Made by a program: the position numbers and the translations under genes. The notes under the pieces were generated by a model, which was not told the origin of the DNA, did not search any database, and saw only the letters and a program-made list of their open reading frames with translations. Below are positions 1 to 7,407 of a stretch of DNA of 14,506 bases, piece after piece (the first letter of the stretch is position 1; every line of letters begins with the position of its first letter). The stretch comes from Alphaproteobacteria bacterium (GTDB taxonomy: Bacteria; Pseudomonadota; Alphaproteobacteria; Rhodospirillales; Magnetospirillaceae), in the NCBI GenBank assembly GCA_015232485.1, contig JADFZP010000034.1, forward strand, positions 1-14,506, in the 5' to 3' direction.

Positions 1-31
1 AGGACGCCCGCCCGGCGAGGGGCGAACCCAG

Positions 32-1477
32 CTACTGCGTGACCAATCCACCGAGCAGGGTCTTCAAGACCCGAATCCGCTTGAACGCGGCCTTCAGGCG
101 GACCTGCGTTTCCTTGGTCATGTGGCGGGGTTCGATGCGGGCCGAAGGCGCCACGCCGGCGGCGAGATCGGCGAGTTGCTGGTCGAGGATCACCCTAAGG
201 ACCAACTCGTGCACGGCGCACAGCCCATCGCGGTCGTCGGCGTGCATCTGGCCCAGAGTGGTCAGTTCGGCATAGCGCTCGGCGGTGCCGGTCGCCTCGA
301 TTCGGGCGCGCACGGCCTTGGCGCGGGCGGCGCTGACCAGGGGCAGCAAGCCGAATTTCTTGGCGTTGAGGCGGCCATGCGTGGTGACGAACTCGCCGAA
401 GATGCCGACCGGCACCTCCATCTTTGAAACGTTGTTGGCGAGAAGCTGAAGGAAGAAGTTCGAACCGGCGGCGGTGTCCAGGGCGTGGCGCCGCAATTCG
501 TCGGCCAGCGCGCGGTCGCCATGGACCGGCTGGAAATCGAAGAAGATGTCGGTGTTCATGACGGTTTGCGCTTCCGGCTGGTGGACCCAGCGGAACACCT
601 CGTCCTTCCAGCTCGCCAAGCCGCGCCGCCAAGCCGGATTGCTGGCCATCACCAAGCCGTCGCAATAGGGAATGCCGGCCGCGTTCAGGGTGTCGGCGAC
701 TCGCTTGCCCATCTCGGCGAACCAAGCGTCGTCGGCCTCGGTGCCGGCATGGACGATGGCGTTGTCCTGGTCGAAGGCGAGCAGGCTTTCGCCGCGGCCC
801 GCCGAGCCCAGCACCAGCAGGCACCATTGGGCCGGCGGCGCGCCCCAGCCGTCGGCGGTCATCGATTTCTCGGCCAGTTGGGCGGCGCGCGCCGTCATGT
901 CGCGCAGGGCGCCGGACAGCACGGCGGCGATGTCGCGGGCCGGCACGCCTTCGGCCAGCAGGCGACCGGCCAAGCCGGGCAGGGCCTCGCGCCCTTCGGC
1001 GAGTTGCTCGGCGCTCTGCGCCTGGGCGATGCCGTCGCCCAGAAGGATCGCCTCGGAGACGCGCATCTGCAGCACGGCGCGGCCGGTGACGATGCCAAGC
1101 GGACGCCGCTGGTCGTCGACCACCACCAGATGGCGCAGTCCTAAGCGCATCATGCGGGCCAGCGCCACGAACAGGAAATCGTCGGGCCGGGCGAGTTGGG
1201 CCGGGCGGCTCATCAACTCGCCAATCGTCGCCGACAGGGCGGCCTCGCGGCGGCGTTGCAGCCCCTTGAGCAGATCGCGCTCGGTGAAGATGCCCTCGGC
1301 GCGGCCGTCGTCATCGATCACCACCAGCGAACTGGCCGCCGCCCGGGCCATGCGGTCGCAGGCCTCGTGCACCGAAAGGGTTGGAGGGGCGGCAAGCACG
1401 GGCTTGGTCATCACCTCGGAGAGGCGATGGCGGTAAGCGAAGCTGTCGATGCGGGCGAGCGGAGCGAGTTCGGTCAT
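32..1477 (-). CDS. CBS-domain / DUF294 nucleotidyltransferase-like signalling protein
   Basis: The predicted protein is 481 aa and cytoplasmic. Two CBS repeats lie at about residues 18-75 and 84-140 (TERDLL in the first, GIVTGRAVL in the second). A DUF294 putative nucleotidyltransferase domain follows, with GSAGRGE at 224-230 and DQDNA at 236-240, which resembles the GlnD-type nucleotidyltransferase core, and then a DUF294 C-terminal helical region. CBS pairs usually bind adenine nucleotides, so an energy-sensing role is plausible, but the substrate is unknown. I chose the start at 1477 because AAGGTGG lies 6 bases upstream and the protein then begins MTELAPLARIDSF. The frame stays open up to 1555, but those extra residues look non-coding. 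It diverges from yjcH-actP; proteins of this class are often found beside acetate-type symporters, which suggests a regulatory link (inference). Confidence 0.88.
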   Translation of the reverse strand: MTELAPLARIDSFAYRHRLSEVMTKPVLAAPPTLSVHEACDRMARAAASSLVVIDDDGRAEGIFTERDLLKGLQRRREAALSATIGELMSRPAQLARPDDFLFVALARMMRLGLRHLVVVDDQRRPLGIVTGRAVLQMRVSEAILLGDGIAQAQSAEQLAEGREALPGLAGRLLAEGVPARDIAAVLSGALRDMTARAAQLAEKSMTADGWGAPPAQWCLLVLGSAGRGESLLAFDQDNAIVHAGTEADDAWFAEMGKRVADTLNAAGIPYCDGLVMASNPAWRRGLASWKDEVFRWVHQPEAQTVMNTDIFFDFQPVHGDRALADELRRHALDTAAGSNFFLQLLANNVSKMEVPVGIFGEFVTTHGRLNAKKFGLLPLVSAARAKAVRARIEATGTAERYAELTTLGQMHADDRDGLCAVHELVLRVILDQQLADLAAGVAPSARIEPRHMTKETQVRLKAAFKRIRVLKTLLGGLVTQ

Positions 1478-1917
1478 GGGTAGCCACCTTAAACCCACCC
1501 AAGCGCGTAGAAAAGGGGTTGTGTTGCGGCGCCGAAATTTTGCTCCGCCGACCATCCGTCACTGTGCCTGTAAGAAATCTAGCGATCCGAAATGACTGCG
1601 CGATAGAACGTTACCCACCGTCCACTACCGCTCAAGCGACAGAAACCCGTCATTAACTCCAGCATGGTGCAACGCAAAACAAGAAATACACCAAGTATTC
1701 CACCATCCGACTTTGGCGCGTCGGCGTTTTTTCTTGGCGCTACGCCCAATTGCATGTCTCTTACGTCATGTTGTGCTTTGTTGACTGAAGCATGGGATCA
1801 TGTTACTGCATTGCCTTCAAGTGGGGTGAACCCGCGCAAATGGGGAAGAAACGTTCCTTGGATGAGATCGGGGCCGTCTGGGAGGGCGCCCGTGAAGGTG
1901 TTCATAAGGAGCGTCAA
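1478..1917. other. Divergent intergenic region, CBS/DUF294 gene and yjcH-actP
   Basis: This 440-bp stretch has no convincing gene. It is more AT-rich than its neighbours and must hold the promoters for both flanking units. The best sigma70-like candidate for yjcH-actP is TTGACT at 1781-1786 and TACTGC at 1804-1809, spaced 17 bp, which has a poor -10. A weak hairpin (CCGAC at 1707-1711, GTCGG at 1720-1724) is followed by six T at 1727-1732. I see no clear sigma54 site, no riboswitch and no repeat family. Confidence 0.5.
1781..1809 (+). promoter_or_regulatory. Weak candidate sigma70 promoter for yjcH-actP
   Basis: TTGACT (five of six matches to the -35 consensus) is separated by 17 bp from TACTGC, a weak -10. 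It would give a leader of roughly 100 nt before yjcH. The assignment rests only on hexamer similarity and spacing. Confidence 0.25.
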
Positions 1918-2226
1918 ATGCAGAATGAAGTTCACAAAAGGATCGTCGGGAACGCGAAGTTCGCCGAGCTGGTCAGCCGTCGGTCGTCCTACGCCTGGAT
2001 GCTCTCGATCGTCATGCTGGTGATCTATTACGCCTTCATCGTCGTGGTCGCCTTCTGGCCCGGCCTGTTCGGCACGCCGCTGGTGGAGGGCTCGGTGACG
2101 ACCATCGGCTTCCCGATCGGGATCGCCGTCATTCTCTCCGCCATCGCCTTGACCGGCCTGTACGTCCGCCGAGCCAACACCGAATTCGATGACCTGGCCC
2201 GCAAGGTGATCGAGGAGACCCGCTGA
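1918..2226 (+). CDS. yjcH: DUF485 inner-membrane protein, YjcH family
   Basis: This is a 102-aa small membrane protein that co-occurs with the acetate permease ActP. From memory it aligns end to end with E. coli YjcH (about 104 aa), including an N-terminal soluble stretch with a RI..NA.F.ELV pattern, two membrane segments at about 25-48 and 62-83, the FGTPL and GIPIG-like (here GFPIG) loop, and an RRANTEFD tail. AAGGAG at 1906-1911 sits 6 bases before the ATG, and this start matches the family N terminus; the frame is open further upstream, but those residues are not family-like. Its TGA shares one base with the actP ATG (TGATG), so the two are almost certainly translationally coupled. The molecular role is unknown; partner or assembly factor of ActP is the usual guess. 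Confidence 0.92.
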   Translation: MQNEVHKRIVGNAKFAELVSRRSSYAWMLSIVMLVIYYAFIVVVAFWPGLFGTPLVEGSVTTIGFPIGIAVILSAIALTGLYVRRANTEFDDLARKVIEETR

Positions 2227-3890
2227 TGCGTTCACTCTACGCCATTCCGGGCGCCGGCGCGCTGATCGCCGTCGCCACCGCCGCCCATGCGGCCGGCGCC
2301 CTCGAGGGTCCCGCCGAAAAGCAGGCCACCAACTGGACCGCCATCGCCATGTTCATGGCGTTCGTCCTGGGCACGCTGGGCATCACCTATTGGGCGGCCC
2401 GCCGCACCCGCTCGACCGCCGACTTCTACACGGCGGGCGGCGGCATCACCGGCTTCCAGAACGGCTTGGCGATCGCCGGCGACTACATGTCGGCGGCCTC
2501 GTTCCTGGGCATTTCGGCGCTGGTCTACACCTCGGGCTTCGACGGGCTGATCTACTCGATCGGCTTCCTGGTCGGCTGGCCGATCATCCTGTTCCTGATG
2601 GCCGAGCGGCTGCGCAACCTGGGCAAGTTCACCTTCGCCGACGTCGCCAGCTATCGCCTGGGCCAGACTCCGGTTCGCACGCTGGCCGCCTGCGGCTCGC
2701 TGACCGTGGTCGCCTTCTACCTGATCGCCCAGATGGTCGGCGCCGGGCAGCTTATCAAGCTGCTGTTCGGGCTCGACTATATGTACGCGGTGATCCTGGT
2801 CGGCGTGCTGATGATCATGTACGTCATGTTCGGCGGCATGCTCGCCACCACCTGGGTGCAGATCATCAAGGCGGTGCTTCTGCTGTCGGGCGCCAGCTTC
2901 ATGGCGATCATGGTGCTGGCCCAGTTCGGGTTCAACTTCGAGGCCCTGTTCGCCAAGGCGGTCGAGGTTCATCCGAAGAAGCTGGCCATCATGCAGCCGG
3001 GCACATTGGTGTCCGATCCGATCTCGGCCATATCGCTGGGCATCGCGCTGATGTTCGGCACGGCCGGCCTGCCGCACATCCTGATGCGCTTTTTCACGGT
3101 GGCCGACGCCAAGGAAGCCCGCAAGTCGGTGTTCTGGGCGACCACCTTCATCGGCTACTTCTACATTCTGACCTTTATCATCGGCTTCGGCGCCATCGTG
3201 CTGGTCAGCACCAACCCGGCCTTCATGGACGCCGCCGGCAAGCTGATGGGCGGCAACAACATGGCGGCCATTCATCTGGCCAACGCGGTCGGCGGCAACA
3301 TCTTCCTGGGCTTCATCTCGGCGGTGGCGTTCGCGACCATCCTCGCGGTGGTGTCCGGCCTCACCCTGGCCGGCGCCTCGGCGGTGTCGCATGACCTTTA
3401 CGCCTCGGTGTTCCGTCGCGGTCGGGTCAACGAGGTGCAGGAACTGCGCGTCTCCAAGATGGCGACCGTGGTCCTGGGCGTTGTCGCCATCGTGCTGGGC
3501 ATCGTCTTCGAGAAGCAGAACATCGCCTTCATGGTCGGTCTGGCCTTCGCCATCGCGGCGTCGGCCAACTTCCCGGTGCTGTTCCTGTCGATGACCTGGA
3601 AGGGCCTGACCACCCGCGGCGCGGTGATCGGCGGCTTCATCGGCCTGATCTCGGCCGTGGCGCTGACGGTGCTGTCCAAGGCGATCTGGGTCGACATCAT
3701 CGGCAACAAGACGGCGATCTTCCCGTACTCGTCGCCGGCCCTGTTCTCGATGTCCGCGGCGTTCTTCGCCACCTGGCTGTTCTCGGTCCTCGACGGCAGC
3801 AAGGCCGCGCAGGAAGAGAAGGACCGCTACGAGGCGCAGTTCATCCGCTCGCAGACCGGTCTGGGCGCCGAAGGCGCTTCCAGCCACTGA
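2226..3890 (+). CDS. actP: Cation/acetate symporter ActP
   Basis: This 554-aa sodium:solute symporter (SSS family) takes up acetate and similar short monocarboxylates, such as glycolate, across the inner membrane with a coupling cation. The N terminus looks like a signal peptide (hydrophobic stretch ending AHAAG at about 20-24), as in E. coli ActP (549 aa). Long blocks match that protein as I remember it: the DFYTAGG.ITGFQNGLAIAGDYMS region near residues 66-90, FADVASYRL, GTAGLPHILMRFFTV, FISAVAFATILAVV, and the C-terminal AQFIRSQTG. It has roughly 13-14 membrane segments. It lies directly behind yjcH with a one-base overlap and is followed by a strong terminator, so yjcH-actP is a complete two-gene operon. 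Acetate preference is inferred from close similarity to ActP rather than to the proline or pantothenate branches of the family. Confidence 0.95.
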   Translation: MRSLYAIPGAGALIAVATAAHAAGALEGPAEKQATNWTAIAMFMAFVLGTLGITYWAARRTRSTADFYTAGGGITGFQNGLAIAGDYMSAASFLGISALVYTSGFDGLIYSIGFLVGWPIILFLMAERLRNLGKFTFADVASYRLGQTPVRTLAACGSLTVVAFYLIAQMVGAGQLIKLLFGLDYMYAVILVGVLMIMYVMFGGMLATTWVQIIKAVLLLSGASFMAIMVLAQFGFNFEALFAKAVEVHPKKLAIMQPGTLVSDPISAISLGIALMFGTAGLPHILMRFFTVADAKEARKSVFWATTFIGYFYILTFIIGFGAIVLVSTNPAFMDAAGKLMGGNNMAAIHLANAVGGNIFLGFISAVAFATILAVVSGLTLAGASAVSHDLYASVFRRGRVNEVQELRVSKMATVVLGVVAIVLGIVFEKQNIAFMVGLAFAIAASANFPVLFLSMTWKGLTTRGAVIGGFIGLISAVALTVLSKAIWVDIIGNKTAIFPYSSPALFSMSAAFFATWLFSVLDGSKAAQEEKDRYEAQFIRSQTGLGAEGASSH

Positions 3891-3892
3891 GA

Positions 3893-3910
3893 ATCCCTCC
3901 CCTGAGGGAT
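3893..3910 (+). other. Small hairpin after the actP stop
   Basis: ATCCCTC (3893-3899) and GAGGGAT (3904-3910) form a perfect 7-bp stem with a CCCT loop. It has no T-tract of its own and sits just before the main terminator, so it may protect the 3' end or be incidental. Confidence 0.45.
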
Positions 3911-3916
3911 CAACTG

Positions 3917-3950
3917 GGGCCGCCGGAGCGATCCGGCGGCCCATTTTTTT
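3917..3950 (+). terminator. Rho-independent terminator of yjcH-actP
   Basis: A perfect 10-bp GC-rich inverted repeat (GGGCCGCCGG at 3917-3926 and CCGGCGGCCC at 3933-3942, loop AGCGAT) is followed by A and seven T. It lies 26 bp after the actP stop. The T-tract orientation fits plus-strand transcription only, although the stem lies just past the end of the convergent minus-strand gene. Confidence 0.93.
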
Positions 3951-3958
3951 GGCGAGGC

Positions 3959-4294
3959 CTACGGCGCAAACACTTGAAGGATGAGCGCCGAGGCGGAGAA
4001 CCTGCGATCCTCGGTGCTCGTGAGAAGAAAGTGGACCACCGCGTTCGGCGTCGCCCATTCATGGATTTCGATGCCCGGATACATATCGGTGCGGATGCGA
4101 ACGCCCACTTCCGCCAGAGGACCCGAACCGAGCCGAAGATAGTGCCACTGGTTCCGAATCGTGGATACCAAACGCCGGGTCGTCAGGAATGCCGCCGCGT
4201 GGCGCTCGATCGCCCGGATGACGGAACTCGCGTCAGACTGGGCGACGCCCAGGCTGATCCTGGCGTTTGGCGCGACGAGAACCCGAGTTCGCAT
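3959..4294 (-). CDS. Hypothetical protein, 111 aa, second gene of a coupled pair
   Basis: I do not recognise a family. The 111-aa protein begins MRTRVLVAPNARISLGVAQ, is basic in its first half, and has a mixed alpha/beta look with a hydrophobic C-terminal strand (SALILQVFAP). No signal peptide, membrane helix or obvious catalytic motif is visible. Its ATG overlaps the stop of the upstream gene by one base (TAATG), which supports both being real and co-translated. No internal Shine-Dalgarno is needed if coupling operates. It ends 9 bp from the T-tract of the convergent actP terminator. It could be a nif-linked accessory protein or the larger member of an addiction-type pair; neither is shown. 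Confidence 0.62.
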   Translation of the reverse strand: MRTRVLVAPNARISLGVAQSDASSVIRAIERHAAAFLTTRRLVSTIRNQWHYLRLGSGPLAEVGVRIRTDMYPGIEIHEWATPNAVVHFLLTSTEDRRFSASALILQVFAP

Positions 4295-4509
4295 TACTTG
4301 CCGAGCAATCCGTCAAGCACCGACGCGACGTCGCGTTTCAGCTCTTCGTCATGGGCGTCGACGAAATCGGCCGTTCGCTCGAGAAATTCGCCAGCACGCG
4401 CCTGGGTCGCCATCGCCGACTCATTTTCGGCACGCACCCGGGCCAGCAAAGCGCCGCCGAGGTCGGCGCTCACCGCGTATGACAGGGCGAGGACTTTGTC
4501 GCGGCTCAT
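4294..4509 (-). CDS. Hypothetical small helical protein, 71 aa, first gene of a coupled pair
   Basis: I do not recognise a family. The 71-aa protein starts MSRDKVLALSYAVSADLGG and ends DVASVLDGLLGK. It is rich in Ala, Leu, Glu and Asp, has no cysteine, and looks all-helical and soluble, possibly a small oligomerising or adaptor protein. I chose the ATG at 4509 because GGAG lies 8 bases upstream; an in-frame extension reaches 4749 but would run across the NifA site and the nifE promoter and looks non-coding. It overlaps the next gene by one base. It diverges from nifE across 187 bp, so its promoter lies in the same regulatory region. Confidence 0.65.
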   Translation of the reverse strand: MSRDKVLALSYAVSADLGGALLARVRAENESAMATQARAGEFLERTADFVDAHDEELKRDVASVLDGLLGK

Positions 4510-4572
4510 ATCCGAATCTCCAATTTTGTCCAGATATGCTCCTTCCGGTCGCGAATTGGAAGTGGCTCCGAA

Positions 4573-4588
4573 TGTCGCATGTCCGACA
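4573..4588 (+). promoter_or_regulatory. NifA upstream activator site (TGT-N10-ACA)
   Basis: TGT at 4573-4575 and ACA at 4586-4588 are separated by exactly 10 bases. They are embedded in a larger dyad (ATGTCG at 4572-4577, CGACAT at 4584-4589). Its centre is about 95 bp upstream of the predicted nifE transcription start, a normal distance for NifA acting on sigma54 polymerase. Since the motif is symmetric it could in principle also influence the divergent small genes. Confidence 0.85.
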
Positions 4589-4648
4589 TCCGACCCGACA
4601 CTGCTCGGTCGCACCTCGACAACCCGCTGAAATCGCACAACTTCCAGA

Positions 4649-4665
4649 CTGGCCCGCCGCTTGCA
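4649..4665 (+). promoter_or_regulatory. Sigma54 (-24/-12) promoter of the nifE operon
   Basis: CTGGCCCG, then CCGC, then TTGCA matches the sigma54 consensus (TGGCAC-N5-TTGCA) with one mismatch. The invariant GG (4651-4652) and GC (4663-4664) are exactly 10 bp apart. It predicts transcription from about 4675, 22 nt before the nifE ATG. With the upstream TGT-N10-ACA site this is a classic NifA-activated, nitrogen-fixation-specific promoter. Confidence 0.92.
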
Positions 4666-4696
4666 GCCGCCATGTCGGACAGGCGTGGAGGTGGGC

Positions 4697-6070
4697 ATGC
4701 TCAAGCAGAAGGTGGCGGACCTGTTCGACGAGCCGGCTTGCGGCGTCAATCAGGCCAAGGGCGAGGCGGCGCGCAAGAAGGGGTGTTCCAAACCGCTCAC
4801 CCCCGGCGCGGCGGCCGGTGGGTGCGCCTTCGACGGGGCGATGATCGCGCTTCAGCCGATCACCGACGCCGCCCATCTGGTCCATGGTCCGATCGCCTGC
4901 GCCGGCAATGGCTGGGACAACCGGCACGCCTTCTCGTCGGGTCCGACGCTTTACCGCACCGGCTTCACCACCGATCTCGGCCTGCTCGACGTGGTGCATG
5001 GCGGCGAGAAGAAGCTGTGGAAGGCGATCAAGGAGATCGTCCGCCGCTACGACCCCCCGGCGGTGTTCGTCTACCAGACCTGCGTGCCGGCGATGATCGG
5101 CGACGATCTGGTCAAGGTCTGCCAAGTCGCCACCGAGAAGCTGGGCAAGCCGATCATTCCCGTCAACGCGCCGGGCTTCGTCGGCTCGAAGAACCTGGGC
5201 AACAAGCTGGGCGGCGAGGCGCTGCTCGACCACGTGATCGGCACCATCGAGCCCGAAGACCCGCAGCCCTGCGACATCGGCGTGTTGGGCGATTACAACA
5301 TCGCGGGCGAGTTGTGGCAGGTCGAGCCGCTGTTCCAGCGCTTAGGCATGCGCCTTTTGGGCCGCATCACCGGGGACGCCCGCTACCGCGACGTGGCGAT
5401 GGCGCATCGGGCGCGCGTCAACATGCTGGTGTGCAGCCAGGCGCTGATCAACGTGGCGCGCAAGATGCGCGAGCGTTGGGACATCCCCTTTTTCGAGGGC
5501 TCGTTCTACGGCGTCTCCGACACCTCGACCGCGCTGCGCACCCTGGCCGCCATGCTGGTCGAGCGCGGCGCGCCCCAAGACCTGATCCCGCGCACCGAGG
5601 CGCTGATCGCCGAGGAGGAGGCCCGCGTGTGGGAGCGCCTCGCCCCCTATCGCGAGCGTTTGGCCGGCAAGCGGGTGCTGCTTTACACCGGCGGCCACAA
5701 ATCCTGGTCGGTGGTGTCGGCGCTGACCGAGATCGGCATGACGATCATCGGCACCAGCGTGCGCAAATCGACCGAGGGCGACAAGCAGCGCGTCCGCGAC
5801 ATCCTGGGCGACGACGCCAACATGTACGACGCCATCCCGCCCAAGGACATGTACCGCATGCTCAAGGACGGCGAGGCCGACATCATGCTGTCGGGGGGGC
5901 GCACCCAGTTCATCGCGCTGAAGGCCAAGCGCCCCTGGGTCGACATGAACCAGGAGCGCCACGCCGCCTATGCCGGCTATCAGGGCATCGTGGCCCTGGT
6001 CGAGGACATCGACCGGGCCCTCGCCAACCCGATCTGGGAGCAGGTGCGCAAGCCTGCCCCGTGGGAGTGA
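4697..6070 (+). CDS. nifE: Nitrogenase FeMo-cofactor scaffold protein NifE
   Basis: The protein is 457 aa and is the alpha-like subunit of the NifEN scaffold. NifEN receives the NifB product (the 8Fe precursor), and there it is matured with molybdenum and homocitrate before transfer to NifDK. Cys43 (GGCAFDGA), Cys68 (PIACAGNGWDNR) and Cys129 (YQTCVP) have nearly the same spacing as the A. vinelandii NifE cysteines that bind the [4Fe-4S] cluster (25 and 61 residues here versus 25 and 62). Cys246 (MLVCSQAL) is the likely cofactor-site counterpart. The C-terminal TGGHKSWSVV and LSGGRTQFIAL blocks are typical. I chose the ATG at 4697 because GGAGG lies at 4687-4691 and NifE proteins begin ML...FDEP; the frame is open to 4661, which falls inside the -12 element. 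First gene of the operon, 5 bp before nifN. Confidence 0.97.
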   Translation: MLKQKVADLFDEPACGVNQAKGEAARKKGCSKPLTPGAAAGGCAFDGAMIALQPITDAAHLVHGPIACAGNGWDNRHAFSSGPTLYRTGFTTDLGLLDVVHGGEKKLWKAIKEIVRRYDPPAVFVYQTCVPAMIGDDLVKVCQVATEKLGKPIIPVNAPGFVGSKNLGNKLGGEALLDHVIGTIEPEDPQPCDIGVLGDYNIAGELWQVEPLFQRLGMRLLGRITGDARYRDVAMAHRARVNMLVCSQALINVARKMRERWDIPFFEGSFYGVSDTSTALRTLAAMLVERGAPQDLIPRTEALIAEEEARVWERLAPYRERLAGKRVLLYTGGHKSWSVVSALTEIGMTIIGTSVRKSTEGDKQRVRDILGDDANMYDAIPPKDMYRMLKDGEADIMLSGGRTQFIALKAKRPWVDMNQERHAAYAGYQGIVALVEDIDRALANPIWEQVRKPAPWE

Positions 6071-6075
6071 CCGCC

Positions 6076-7407
6076 ATGGCCGAGATCATCCAACCGCGCA
6101 AGGCCTGCTCGATCAACCCGCTGCGCATGAGCCAGCCGCTGGGCGGCGCCATGGCGTTCATGGGCCTGGACGGCGCGATGCCGCTGTTCCACGGCAGCCA
6201 GGGCTGCACGGCGTTCGGGCTGGTGCTGCTGGTCCGCCACTTCCGCGAGCCGATCCCCTTCCAGACCACCGCGATGAACGAGGTGACCACCATCCTGGGC
6301 GGCCACGACAATCTGGAACAGGCGATCCTCAACATCCGGGGCCGCGCCAAGCCGGCGATCATCGGCATCTGCACCACCGGCCTGGTCGAAACGCGCGGCG
6401 AGGACATGAAGGGCGATCTGAAGCTGATCCGCGCCCGCCATCCCGAATTGGCCGACCTCGCCCTGGTCGCCGTCAACACCCCCGATTTCGAGGGCGCCCT
6501 GCAAGACGGCTGGGCCAAGGTGGTCACCGCCCTGGTCGAGCAACTGGTCGATCCCGAGCCCGGCCCGCGCCAACCCGATCTGGTCAACGTGCTGGCCGGC
6601 TGCCACCTCACCCCCGGCGACGTCGAGGAGGTGCGCGCCATCGTCGAATCCTTCGGCCTCGAAGCGATCGTGCTGCCCGACATCGGCGGCTCGCTCGACG
6701 GCCATGTGCCCGCGGATTGGGCCGGCCACACCCAGGGCGGAACCGGCTTGGCCGACATCGCCCGCATGAACCGCGCCTGCGCCACCCTGGCGCTTGGCGA
6801 GCAGATGCGTCCGGCGGCCGAGCTTCTGGAGACCACGCGCGGCGTGCCGGCCCGAGTGTTCGACCGCCTGACCGGGCTGGGCGCCGTCGACGCCTTCATC
6901 GCCGCGCTGGCCGAGATTTCCGGCCGCCCGGCGCCGGCCGTTCTGCGCCGCCAGCGCAGTCAGCTTCAGGACGCCATGCTGGACGGGCATTTCCAGTTCG
7001 GGCGGCGCCGCGTCGCGGTGGCCGCCGAGCCCGACCTGCTGTTCGCGATGACCTCGTTCCTGGCCGAGATGGGGGCCGAGGTGGCGGCGGCGGTGACCTC
7101 GACCACCTCGCCGGTGCTGGCGCGGGTGCCGGCGGCGCGGGTGGTGGTCGGCGATCTCGACGATCTGGAGCAGGCGGCGATGGCCACCCGCTGCGAGCTG
7201 GTGGTGACCCATTCGCATGGCCGCCAGATGGCCTCGCGCCTGGGCATCCCGTTGTTCCGGGCTGGTTTTCCGATGTTCGACCGGGTCGGGGCGGCGCATC
7301 GCGTCTCGGTCGGCTATCGCGGCACGCGGGATCTCGTCTTCGAGATCGCCAACCTGCTGCTCGATGCGGCGGGGGAGGGGAGCCATGCGGCGGCTCAGGC
7401 TCATTGA
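6076..7407 (+). CDS. nifN: Nitrogenase FeMo-cofactor scaffold protein NifN
   Basis: The protein is 443 aa and is the beta-like partner of NifE in the heterotetrameric scaffold. The N terminus (RKACSINPLRMSQPLGGAMA) and GSQGCTAFG are family signatures. Cys44 in GSQGC occupies the same position as the A. vinelandii NifN cysteine that completes the NifEN [4Fe-4S] ligands. NEVTTILGG and GRAKPAIIGICTTGL follow as expected, and the C-terminal Rossmann-like region contains THSHGRQMASRLGIPLFRAGFPMFDR. GGAG at 6064-6067 overlaps the end of nifE, 8 bases before the ATG. The same frame stays open back through nifE, but that upstream part is only a GC-rich shadow and not a fusion. It probably overlaps the start of nifX. 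Confidence 0.97.
   Translation: MAEIIQPRKACSINPLRMSQPLGGAMAFMGLDGAMPLFHGSQGCTAFGLVLLVRHFREPIPFQTTAMNEVTTILGGHDNLEQAILNIRGRAKPAIIGICTTGLVETRGEDMKGDLKLIRARHPELADLALVAVNTPDFEGALQDGWAKVVTALVEQLVDPEPGPRQPDLVNVLAGCHLTPGDVEEVRAIVESFGLEAIVLPDIGGSLDGHVPADWAGHTQGGTGLADIARMNRACATLALGEQMRPAAELLETTRGVPARVFDRLTGLGAVDAFIAALAEISGRPAPAVLRRQRSQLQDAMLDGHFQFGRRRVAVAAEPDLLFAMTSFLAEMGAEVAAAVTSTTSPVLARVPAARVVVGDLDDLEQAAMATRCELVVTHSHGRQMASRLGIPLFRAGFPMFDRVGAAHRVSVGYRGTRDLVFEIANLLLDAAGEGSHAAAQAH

Noticed and set aside
1707..1732. Hairpin followed by six T in the yjcH upstream region, terminator-like
   Set aside because: The stem is only 5 bp with an 8-base loop, and no plus-strand gene ends before it.
1815..1845. 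GG-N10-GC spacing upstream of yjcH resembling a sigma54 promoter
   Set aside because: The flanking bases do not fit TGGCAC or TTGCA; only the dinucleotide spacing matches, as expected by chance in GC-rich DNA.
2232..4058. A 608-codon open frame on the minus strand opposite actP
   Set aside because: Its composition is dominated by Arg, His, Gln, Asp and Gly, as in shadows of GC-rich genes. It covers a complete actP and terminator and resembles no family.
4564..4579. TGGC...GCAT upstream of nifE as a second sigma54 promoter
   Set aside because: The GG to GC spacing is 11 bp, not 10, and it overlaps the NifA site. The promoter at 4649-4665 fits far better.
4579..6075. In-frame open extension upstream of nifN that would give a 942-aa protein
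   Set aside because: The upstream half is an Arg/Gly-rich shadow of nifE. NifN has a family-typical start at 6076 with a ribosome site.
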